From the NCBI GenBank assembly GCA_022865965.1, contig JALHTS010000154.1, forward strand, positions 1 to 17,584: a stretch of DNA of 17,584 bases. Direction: 5' to 3'. This document shows positions 6,564 through 13,493 of the stretch, piece by piece. The notes under the pieces were generated by a model. It ran no database searches, had not been told where the DNA came from, and saw only the letters and a list, made by a program, of their open reading frames with translations. The position numbers and the translations under genes are program-made. The number at the start of each line of letters is the position of its first letter. Within the stretch, counting starts at the first letter, position 1. This DNA is from Ignavibacteriaceae bacterium (GTDB lineage Bacteria; Bacteroidota; Ignavibacteria; Ignavibacteriales; Ignavibacteriaceae).

Positions 6564-9152
6564 CTACAAAAAACCACCAACAATTTTTTCAACTTTGCTT
6601 AAAGCTGAAGGAATCCCCGAAACATCCTTTCCGCCTGCAGTTGCCAGATGACTTCGACCGCCACCGCCGCCGCCAACAAGCTTCGCAAGCTCACCAACTA
6701 TGTTGCCTGCACAGAGTTTTTTCTCTTTTATCAAATCATCAGATACGACTGCAACAATACCAACTTTATCATCAATCTGTGAGACTAAAACCCCAATTCC
6801 GCTTTTTATTTTATTGCGCAGTTCATCACCAAATGATTTTAATTCATCCATGTTGTCTGCGATTACTCTTCCTTTATAAATAAGTATTCCTTTTGCATCG
6901 GAGTGAATTGAAAGAATATGATCAAGCTGTTCGAGTTTTTCATTTATTCTAAGTTCAGCAATTTCTTTTTCAAGTTTCTTTTTAATATCAAGAAGTTCTT
7001 CAACACGTTGTTCTGATTTTTTCATTTGTTCAAGCTGGGATTGAATATACTTTTCTACTCCGGCTCCGGTTACAGCCTCAATTCTTCTTACTCCACTTGC
7101 AATTGATGCTTCACTAATAATTTTAAACAGTCCTATTTCAGAAGAATTTTTAACATGTGTCCCACCGCAGAATTCCATAGTAAAATCACCGAACTGAACA
7201 ACATTTACTTTATCACCATACTTATCGCCAAAAAACATAAGTGCACCCATTTTTTTCGCTTCTTCAAAAGGAGTATCGCGGTGATGCATCATCTGTAAAT
7301 TTCTTCTTAGCTGTTCATTAACGATAGTTTCAATTTCAAAAATTTCCGCTGCAGCAAGTTTTGAGTAGTGAGAAAAGTCAAAACGTAATCTATCCGGACC
7401 GACATAAGAACCGGCCTGTTGAACGTGAGTTCCGAGAACCATTCGCAGAGCTTTATGCAGAAAATGAGTTGCGGAATGATTACGCATAATATCCCATCTG
7501 CGTTTCGAATCTATTTCCGCGATAAGTTCAATCCCGGGCTTGATAATTCCTTTTTCATCATTATCAATAATGTGAACAATCTGATTGTCAACTTTGAAAA
7601 CGTCATTCACATTAAAAACATTATCATTCAATATTAATGATCCGGTGTCATCTGTTTGACCTCCCGATTCAACATAAAATGGGGATTTATCCAATATCAC
7701 AAAATCATTTTGTTTGTCTCTTTTCAAATCTATAACAGTTGCTTCAGATTTCATTTCATCATAACCAGTGAATGTTGTTCTTCCCTTAATTTTTTTGATA
7801 GAAATTTCGGGCGGATAACCAGTATACTTGAGTACACCTGTTCCTGGTCTTACTACGACATTTCTTGATCGTTCCTTCTGTTCGCTCATCAATTTATTGA
7901 ACCCATCTTCATCAATTGTTAATCCAATTTCACGAGCCATGACATTTGTAAGGTCAACAGGGAAACCGAAAGTGTCATAAAGTTTAAATACATCGTCGCC
8001 GGGAATTAATTTGTCTTTTTTCTTCTGAAGTCTTATTACGACTTCATCAAATAGTTCTATCCCTCGGTCTAGAGTTGCATTAAAGCTTTCTTCTTCCGCC
8101 TTGATAACTTTTTTAACATATTCTTTTTTCTCTTTTACTTCGGGAAAAACTTCACTCATTGTTTCAGAAAGAACATCAACAAGCTTATAAAGAAAAGGTT
8201 CCTTAAGATTTAATTTTCTTCCGTAACGAGCGGCGCGTCTTAATATTCTGCGAAGAACGTAACCCCTTCCGTCATTACCGGGCACAGCGCCATCTGCGAT
8301 TGCAAATGTTAATGCACGGATATGATCTGCAATTACGCGCATTGGTATTCTGTCTTCCTCTTTTTCATATTTAACTTTACTCAGCTTTGCTACTTCGTTT
8401 ATCAATGGAGTGAAAACATCCGTATCATAATTTGAGGTTTTCTTTTGCAGGATAGCACATACACGTTCAAAACCCATTCCGGTATCAACGTGCTTTGCGG
8501 GAAGTTCGTGGAGCGTTCCGTTTTCATCACGATTATATTGAATGAAAACGAGGTTCCATATTTCAATACATTCCGGAACGCCTGCATTTACAAGTGCCGG
8601 ATTATCATAGTCATCACCAACGCTTATGTGTATTTCTGAACAGGGACCGCAAGGACCCGTTTCTCCCATTTCCCAGAAATTATCTTTTTCTCCAAATTTT
8701 AAAATGTGATTTGGGTTTATATCTGTTTTTGTATTCCATAATTCAAAAGCTTCGTTGTCATCTTTATAAACAGTTGCCCACAATCTTTCTTTAGGAAGCT
8801 TCCACACCTTTGTTAATAATTCCCACGCCCATTCGATAGCTTCTGCTTTGTAATAATCACCAAATGACCAGTTGCCGAGCATTTCAAAAAATGTATGATG
8901 ATACGTATCATAGCCTACCTCTTCCAGATCATTATGTTTTCCAGAAACACGAATACACTTTTGAGTATCAGCAGCGCGTTTATATTCTCTTGAACCTGTG
9001 CCGAGAAATACATCTTTAAACTGGTTCATTCCGGCATTTGTAAAAAGTAAAGTTGGATCATCAAATGGAACCACTGGAGCGGAATGAACAATTTTATGTT
9101 TTTTATTCTTGAAGAAATCTAAAAACTGTTGTCTTATTTTATGTGAAATCAT
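6564..9152 (-). CDS. alaS: Alanyl-tRNA synthetase
   Basis: At 862 residues this is a full-length bacterial AlaRS, which charges tRNA-Ala in the cytosol. The N-terminal class II catalytic domain begins IRQQFLDFFKNKKHKIVHSA and includes the FTNAGMNQFKD motif region and GPCGPCSEIH. The editing domain, which clears Ser/Gly mischarged on tRNA-Ala, has its zinc/catalytic residues in HSATHFLH (about 558-565) and CGGTH (about 661-665). A coiled-coil linker follows at about 705-745. The C-Ala domain ends with a six-glycine run before RSHLATAGG, as in other AlaRS proteins. The ATG at 9150-9152 gives the family N-terminus. It leads the alaS > GxxExxY > radA run. No obvious frameshift or missing motif was seen. 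Confidence 0.98.
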   Translation of the reverse strand: MISHKIRQQFLDFFKNKKHKIVHSAPVVPFDDPTLLFTNAGMNQFKDVFLGTGSREYKRAADTQKCIRVSGKHNDLEEVGYDTYHHTFFEMLGNWSFGDYYKAEAIEWAWELLTKVWKLPKERLWATVYKDDNEAFELWNTKTDINPNHILKFGEKDNFWEMGETGPCGPCSEIHISVGDDYDNPALVNAGVPECIEIWNLVFIQYNRDENGTLHELPAKHVDTGMGFERVCAILQKKTSNYDTDVFTPLINEVAKLSKVKYEKEEDRIPMRVIADHIRALTFAIADGAVPGNDGRGYVLRRILRRAARYGRKLNLKEPFLYKLVDVLSETMSEVFPEVKEKKEYVKKVIKAEEESFNATLDRGIELFDEVVIRLQKKKDKLIPGDDVFKLYDTFGFPVDLTNVMAREIGLTIDEDGFNKLMSEQKERSRNVVVRPGTGVLKYTGYPPEISIKKIKGRTTFTGYDEMKSEATVIDLKRDKQNDFVILDKSPFYVESGGQTDDTGSLILNDNVFNVNDVFKVDNQIVHIIDNDEKGIIKPGIELIAEIDSKRRWDIMRNHSATHFLHKALRMVLGTHVQQAGSYVGPDRLRFDFSHYSKLAAAEIFEIETIVNEQLRRNLQMMHHRDTPFEEAKKMGALMFFGDKYGDKVNVVQFGDFTMEFCGGTHVKNSSEIGLFKIISEASIASGVRRIEAVTGAGVEKYIQSQLEQMKKSEQRVEELLDIKKKLEKEIAELRINEKLEQLDHILSIHSDAKGILIYKGRVIADNMDELKSFGDELRNKIKSGIGVLVSQIDDKVGIVAVVSDDLIKEKKLCAGNIVGELAKLVGGGGGGRSHLATAGGKDVSGIPSALSKVEKIVGGFL

Positions 9153-9546
9153 AATTCTTTCGTCATTTTATCAGGAGGTTAACCTAAAAATCAGGAATGT
9201 CATTTCTAAGGAGTCCGTCAACTGAGAAATCTTTTTGTTAGATAGATTTCTTCCAACAGTCGAAATGACAAAATTAATTTTTGGTCAGCCTCTTTAATTA
9301 ATTAAGTGTGTAAAGATAAAAAAATACAATATAAGCTTGAAACACGAAATTATCAGCAAACAACCACATAAACCTTGCATCACTTCTATTTTTCCCAACT
9401 GTTCTCCACTTTTCTCAAAAAAATATGCTTATTTAAATCAGACTAAGTATTTAATGGTTGAATGAAAATCGGTTTGAAAGTTCCCGAAACAATTGATTAT
9501 TTGAGGCAGTTAACTTAGTTTTCGGACAAAATAATACTGGAATGTT
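9153..9546. other. Divergent intergenic region alaS / ECF sigma gene
   Basis: These 394 bases separate the divergent alaS and sigma-factor genes and must hold both promoters. The alaS-proximal third is a 118-bp palindromic repeat (9175-9292). The remainder is AT-rich with no long ORF. TTAACT (9510-9515), 16 bases, then TAATAC (9532-9537) resembles a sigma-70 promoter but lies only about 10 bases before the sigma-gene ATG, so it is not called. No RNA gene was recognised. Confidence 0.6.
9175..9292. repeat. 118-bp imperfect palindromic repeat (REP/MITE-like)
   Basis: The outer arms start GAGGTTAACC at 9175 and, on the opposite strand, GAGGCTGACC from 9292. The next arms, TGTCATTTC (9198-9206) and GAAATGACA (9262-9270), are perfect 9-bp complements. 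Innermost, AGAAATCT (9225-9232) pairs with AGATTTCT (9244-9251) around an 11-nt loop. The TGTCATTTCGAC...AGATTTCT... architecture resembles widely dispersed non-coding repeats that I recall from Bacteroidota-like genomes; other copies cannot be checked here. It sits 22 bases upstream of the alaS start. Confidence 0.7.
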
Positions 9547-10125
9547 ATGCCAACCGAAATAGAGCTCACAGATTTTGAATTAATGCAAAAAATTGCCGCC
9601 AAAGATTCAAAGTCGTTAGAACTTCTGTATGACAGATATTCGCCTGTACTTTATACTCTCATACACAAAATTGTTCGTTCAAGAGGCGTTGCCGAAGAAG
9701 TTCTTGCAGATATATTTCTGATTATCTGGAAGAAATATTATATGTTCGATATGTCAACGGAAAACGTTTACTCATGGCTGATCATGCTGGCAAGAAACAA
9801 AGCGGTTGATTCAAAAAAAAGAATGTATGGACAAATGACTATAGAATACAGCGACAACTATGAAGATGAAAAAATAGTTCCCTTGCTTTCAAAAGAAATT
9901 GACCCGCTGGATTTAAATACTGCTCTCGAAATAAGACCTCACATTGACAAAGCATTTCATACTTTAACTGATGCACAAAGATATGTTCTTAATCTTGCCT
10001 ATTATGAAGGAATGTCCGAAACGGAAATAGCCGAACGGCTAAAAATTCCTGTTCAAACCGTAAAAACTAAAATAAGAATTGCTATAAATAACCTTAAAAA
10101 TCTTATTAGGGGCAGCTCATTATGA
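9547..10125 (+). CDS. ECF-type RNA polymerase sigma factor
   Basis: The 192 residues contain only sigma region 2 (about 11-78, including DRYSPVLYTLIHKIV and VAEEVLADIFLIIWKK) and region 4 (about 130-188). Region 4 has the helix-turn-helix MSETEIAERLKIPVQTVKTKIRIAINNLK. This two-domain layout defines group 4 (ECF) sigma factors, which redirect RNA polymerase to a small stress or envelope regulon. The sequence resembles the SigK/RskA-associated branch, though assignment to a numbered ECF group needs a profile search. Its TGA stop overlaps the next gene's ATG in ATGA (10122-10125), implying translational coupling with a probable anti-sigma factor. ECF genes often autoregulate, but no second copy of a promoter motif could be identified to support this. 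Confidence 0.94.
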   Translation: MPTEIELTDFELMQKIAAKDSKSLELLYDRYSPVLYTLIHKIVRSRGVAEEVLADIFLIIWKKYYMFDMSTENVYSWLIMLARNKAVDSKKRMYGQMTIEYSDNYEDEKIVPLLSKEIDPLDLNTALEIRPHIDKAFHTLTDAQRYVLNLAYYEGMSETEIAERLKIPVQTVKTKIRIAINNLKNLIRGSSL

Positions 10126-11132
10126 TGGACAAAGATACAGCAGCAGAAAGGATTCAGGCTAAAGCATTAGGCAGCCTGGATAATAACGAACACAAAGAGC
10201 TGAACGAGTTTCTAAATATGGGCGGTGTTTTTCCCTGGAAGGAATTTGGTGAACTACAAAATTTATGTTCTCTCCTGCCTATAATCCTTGAAATTGAAGT
10301 TCCTGATACTGTCCTTAAAGATAAAGTAGCCAAAAGGATTTATGATGCAATAGAAGAACAAAAAGAGAAAATGAGTTTAGGGGGAGGAATAGATCAGTCG
10401 GACAGTGATATTATTTATCCGGAAACAACAATTATGGGTGATCCGGTTTCTTCTGTTGATCCGAAAGAAGAAGAAAGCTTAGCTGATGTATTTGAGGCAG
10501 TACCACAACCTGAGGTTATTGATTCAACATCTGAAGAAATTCCACTTGATGTGCAAAGTGATTCAATTGAAGAGTTGCCAATTTCAGGACCTGGCTTCGA
10601 AATTAAATCTCCGGAGGTTGATGAACTTACTGTTCCCGAACCACCGATTTCTGAAGAAAAAGCACAGATAGATAATAATCAAAGTGAAGATAATATTGAT
10701 TTAGATTTAGCCGATTTAGATGTTCAATTGGAAGTTGATGAGAAAATTGTGGAAGTACTTGAGCTTCCTCAAGTTGTTCCTGAAGAAAAAACAGAACCTA
10801 AACCGGAAGCAAAAAAAATTCCGCCAGTCCCACCGGATATTCAATCTAAATTTAGACAGATGATTGAAGAAAAATCCAAGCGCAAAGATACTTTTGAAGA
10901 GATTCCTCTTAAACGGGAAAAATTTATAGAACCACAAAAACCAAAAAACAAAATTTCTACGGGATTGATTATTGATATTATTCTTTACATTCTTTTGTTG
11001 GCGGCAATCACTTTTGTTTACCTAAAACTATCTTCCGATATTGATGAATTGAAAAAGGAAGTTAATGATTTAAAAAGAGAGCAGGGATCATTTCTTTTTG
11101 AAGATATTGGCAATACTAGTTTTGGGACGTAA
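10122..11132 (+). CDS. Probable membrane-anchored anti-sigma factor (zinc-less, RskA-like)
   Basis: This 336-residue protein overlaps the ECF sigma gene by four bases (ATGA) with AGGGG upstream. Residues 1-85 (AAERIQAKALGSLDNNEHKELNEFL..., then a helical segment ending PDTVLKDKVAKRIYDAI) resemble the short helical anti-sigma domain of RskA-type proteins. No HxxxCxxC zinc motif is present. About 85-225 is a low-complexity, acidic, Pro/Glu-rich linker, followed by a basic stretch to about 277. One membrane helix (about 281-301) and a 35-residue tail with a short coiled-coil-like segment (LSSDIDELKKEVNDLKREQG) follow. The expected topology is cytoplasmic N-terminus and periplasmic tail. Context and layout support sequestration of the adjacent sigma factor; this is inference, as sequence similarity to known anti-sigma domains is weak. 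A second ATG at 10125 would shorten it by one residue. Confidence 0.7.
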   Translation: MMDKDTAAERIQAKALGSLDNNEHKELNEFLNMGGVFPWKEFGELQNLCSLLPIILEIEVPDTVLKDKVAKRIYDAIEEQKEKMSLGGGIDQSDSDIIYPETTIMGDPVSSVDPKEEESLADVFEAVPQPEVIDSTSEEIPLDVQSDSIEELPISGPGFEIKSPEVDELTVPEPPISEEKAQIDNNQSEDNIDLDLADLDVQLEVDEKIVEVLELPQVVPEEKTEPKPEAKKIPPVPPDIQSKFRQMIEEKSKRKDTFEEIPLKREKFIEPQKPKNKISTGLIIDIILYILLLAAITFVYLKLSSDIDELKKEVNDLKREQGSFLFEDIGNTSFGT

Positions 11133-11223
11133 AATTTTTCGGAAAAATAATTTATAACAGAATATCCGTTATATCTTTATTACCACATCTGTTTTTCAGA
11201 ACCTTATGCTAATCGCCCACTTA

Positions 11224-11742
11224 TCACTGCTGATCTTTTTTTCTTTCTTTACTCAGAACAAAGATAGTTACAATCACTAGCAGGACTATAATCCAAAACT
11301 TTCCTGTAAAATTTTTTATCGATTTAATGTAAGAAATGATTTCCGGGTTTCCTCTATCAGTTACAGTAAATATCCCCACGGCACAAATTAACAATCCCAT
11401 ATAAAGAAATTTTTTATCAGAGGTATCAGCTAAAAATATCATTAAAGATGAAATTGCTGTTATCAGCACAATTGAAGGAATAAGTATTTGAGAAGTGTCA
11501 CCAATTTCAAAATAACTTGTTGTGAAAAAAGTTATTCCTATTAAAAAGATTGTTGACCCAAAATATATTCCCGGTTTGTCTTTTTTGTTGAAGGAAGGAT
11601 AAAAAACTGTTATACCAAGAAAAAGTAAGGTGTAAGCGATTATTTCTGAATAGTCCAGATCTACCGCTCCAAACAAACTAAGTAAAACCGACACCCAGAC
11701 AAATAAAATTAAGATAATCAGAACTTTTTTAGATGGTGTCAC
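11224..11742 (-). CDS. Six-helix integral membrane protein of unknown function
   Basis: I do not recognise this 172-residue family. It is almost wholly hydrophobic, with about six predicted membrane helices (roughly residues 7-26, 34-50, 59-76, 84-104, 110-127 and 145-163). Loops are short, and a highly charged tail (SKERKKDQQ) is probably cytoplasmic. There are no obvious catalytic, metal-binding or transporter motifs. The start is GTG at 11742: no ATG, GTG or TTG lies in frame just upstream, and GAGGA sits four bases before it. The GTG overlaps the TGA of an upstream arginase-like fragment (GTGA), so translation may be coupled to that remnant. It converges on the anti-sigma gene, 91 bases away. 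Confidence is high that it is a gene but nil for function. Confidence 0.7.
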   Translation of the reverse strand: MTPSKKVLIILILFVWVSVLLSLFGAVDLDYSEIIAYTLLFLGITVFYPSFNKKDKPGIYFGSTIFLIGITFFTTSYFEIGDTSQILIPSIVLITAISSLMIFLADTSDKKFLYMGLLICAVGIFTVTDRGNPEIISYIKSIKNFTGKFWIIVLLVIVTIFVLSKERKKDQQ

Positions 11743-11858
11743 AAAATCCTCTGCCCTATACTTGAAGCAATCAAAGCAGAAGGACTCATATCCACTCCTC
11801 TTCTACCTGCTCCAAGGTCTATCGGAAAGCCAATTATAGTTATGTTTTCTTTCTGCAT
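11739..11858 (-). pseudogene. Arginase N-terminal remnant (39 codons)
   Basis: The minus strand from ATG 11856-11858 to TGA 11739-11741 encodes 39 residues. They include IIGFPIDLGAGRRGVDM, then SPSAL and SIGQRI. This is the start of arginase (ureohydrolase family), compared with the remembered pattern IIG-x-P-DLG-x-RRGVDMGPSA of bacterial RocF. Intact arginases are about 300 residues and carry the metal-binding Asp/His motifs much later, so no activity is possible. The remnant stops just after the region of similarity, and the membrane-protein gene begins in an overlapping frame. A deletion or rearrangement that removed the arginase body is the simplest explanation. The fragment may still be translated as a leader peptide. 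No remaining arginase sequence was recognised downstream to 11133. Confidence 0.72.
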
Positions 11859-11894
11859 ATTTATTCTATATTAATCTAATACAAATTAAATAGA

Positions 11895-11922
11895 TTGATT
11901 CAATTTTACCAATTACTATAAT
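11895..11922 (+). promoter_or_regulatory. Sigma-70-like promoter candidate for the SpoIID-domain gene
   Basis: TTGATT (11895-11900) and TATAAT (11917-11922) are separated by 16 bases, close to the bacterial housekeeping consensus. Transcription would start near 11929, leaving a leader of about 67 bases before the ATG at 11996. The -10 match is perfect. Confidence 0.5.
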
Positions 11923-11995
11923 GGAACGATTTTAATTACAGGATTAAGTATTTTTGATATAGAAAAATTTTTCATTCAATAATATTGCAAAGATT

Positions 11996-13345
11996 ATGAT
12001 TCCCGATACCGAACCCTTGATTTCCGTAGGAATACTTACCGATAAAGTCATAAGCTTCGAACTTTATGGTGAATTCAGTATTTACGGTTTTAATAAAACT
12101 TTTAGCGGAAGGTTTACCGCCGAAGCTCAGGATAATAGAATTATATTAAAGGGCGAAAGCGATAATCTGGAGGCTATTAATGAAATTATTTTCGAACCGA
12201 GTGAATCGATTTCTGAATCCTTTCTTATCAGAGATGTTATCATTGGTGTAAAATTCCATTGGGAAAGAAAAGAGAAACAAAGATTTACTCACACATTAAA
12301 ACTTATTGCAGATAAAAATAAAATAACTGTTGTCAATATCATTCCGATTGAAAAATACCTTACAAGCGTAATCTCATCTGAAATGAGTGCTAAGAGTTCA
12401 CTGGAAATGTTAAAGGCAACTGCAGTTGTTTCAAGAAGCTGGATGCTCGCTCAAATAGAAAAGTCAAAATACTTGCGTCAGGAAAAAATAAAATATCAAT
12501 CCACTTTTTCTAATGATAAAGAATTAATAAAATGGTACGACAGAGAAGATCACGAACTGTTTGATGTTTGCGCCGATGATCATTGCCAGCGTTATCAGGG
12601 AGTTACCAAGGTTACAACCGGAATTGCAAAAAAAGCAGTTGAGGAAACGTCGGGAATTGTTCTGATAAGCGAGGATAAAGTCCTTGATGCACGTTTTTCC
12701 AAATCATGCGGTGGAATATCTGAATCGTTTGAAAATGTTTGGGAACCGGTTAAATACAAATCTTTATCGGCTGTCTTTGACTATAAATATGAGGTTGATA
12801 ACTATAAAACCGATTTTTCGTTTGAAGACAATGCTGTCAAGTGGATCAAGGGAAATCCTCCCGCTTTCTGCAATACAAACGATGTTAAAATTCTGAATCA
12901 GATACTTTTAGATTATGATCAGGAAACAAAAGATTTTTATCGCTGGAATATTGAATATACTCAGGAGGAAATTTCCCAGCTTATTCAGGAAAAATCAGGA
13001 ATAGATTTCGGATCTATAATAGATTTGATACCGGTTGAAAGGGGATTTTCTTCACGACTCATAAAACTTAAAATAGTCGGCACAAAAAAAACTCTTATTG
13101 TGGGTAAAGAGTTGGAAATAAGAAGAGTGCTCTCAAAAACTCATCTCTACAGTTCTGCAATAGATGTTGAAAAGGTCGGAGAACAAAATGGTATTCCTGA
13201 AAATTTTATAATTTATGGGGCTGGTTGGGGACACGGAGTTGGGCTTTGTCAAATAGGTGCTGCAGTTATGGCTGAACAAGGCTACCAGTTCGATGAAATT
13301 GTAATTCATTACTTTAAAAGCGCACAATTAAAAAAGATTTATTAA
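11996..13345 (+). CDS. SpoIID/LytB-domain protein (peptidoglycan-acting)
   Basis: This 449-residue protein contains a SpoIID domain. The opening motif IPIEKYLTSVISSEMSAKSS spans about 116-135, with Glu129 at the position of the catalytic glutamate in SpoIID lytic transglycosylases. The LEMLKATAVVSRSW segment follows; SCGGISESFENVWE lies near 240-255, and the C-terminal GWGHGVGLCQ (410-419) carries the other conserved residues. SpoIID enzymes cut glycan strands lacking stem peptides and LytB-type relatives enhance amidases, so a role in cell-wall remodelling is expected. This organism type is not expected to sporulate. The first 115 residues form a beta-rich family-specific region. No signal peptide is present, and an in-frame stop at 11960-11962 rules out an N-terminal extension that would supply one. 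The gene has its own promoter candidate upstream. Confidence 0.9.
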   Translation: MIPDTEPLISVGILTDKVISFELYGEFSIYGFNKTFSGRFTAEAQDNRIILKGESDNLEAINEIIFEPSESISESFLIRDVIIGVKFHWERKEKQRFTHTLKLIADKNKITVVNIIPIEKYLTSVISSEMSAKSSLEMLKATAVVSRSWMLAQIEKSKYLRQEKIKYQSTFSNDKELIKWYDREDHELFDVCADDHCQRYQGVTKVTTGIAKKAVEETSGIVLISEDKVLDARFSKSCGGISESFENVWEPVKYKSLSAVFDYKYEVDNYKTDFSFEDNAVKWIKGNPPAFCNTNDVKILNQILLDYDQETKDFYRWNIEYTQEEISQLIQEKSGIDFGSIIDLIPVERGFSSRLIKLKIVGTKKTLIVGKELEIRRVLSKTHLYSSAIDVEKVGEQNGIPENFIIYGAGWGHGVGLCQIGAAVMAEQGYQFDEIVIHYFKSAQLKKIY

Positions 13346-13388
13346 TGTAACTAAGATTAGAAATGATAGTAAGTAGAAGAATTAGTAG

Positions 13389-13416
13389 TTGACTTACAGG
13401 GGATGAGAAATATAAA
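13389..13416 (+). promoter_or_regulatory. Sigma-70-like promoter candidate for the DUF4922 gene
   Basis: TTGACT (13389-13394), 16 bases, then TATAAA (13411-13416). Transcription would begin near 13423, about 70 bases before the ATG at 13494. The 148-base gap after the SpoIID-domain gene suggests separate transcription. Confidence 0.42.
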
Positions 13417-13493
13417 AGTTCAGCTACTTCGTATTGCTGGTTTCAAAAATTATATTCAAAACTGAACAGAAATTTTAAACTTATTGACCTGGC

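Noticed and set aside
6551..6883. 110-codon plus-strand ORF across the alaS 3' end, rich in His and Gln
   Set aside because: It is antisense to the alaS glycine run and C-Ala domain; the odd composition is explained by reading the complement of that conserved sequence.
7419..7868. Plus-strand ORFs inside alaS
   Set aside because: They are antisense to a full-length conserved alaS, with no recognisable domain and no ribosome-binding site worth noting.
9510..9537. TTAACT-16-TAATAC promoter-like pair before the ECF sigma gene
   Set aside because: The -10 element ends only about 10 bases before the ATG, which would give an almost leaderless transcript with no ribosome-binding site.
11153..11173. 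TATAAC...GTTATA hairpin between the anti-sigma and membrane-protein genes as a terminator
   Set aside because: The stem is only 6 bp, mostly A-T, with a 9-nt loop and no continuous T-tract.
11224..11742. Membrane protein as a partner of the ECF/anti-sigma pair
   Set aside because: It lies on the opposite strand, convergent, and follows an arginase remnant; nothing beyond proximity links it to the sigma system.
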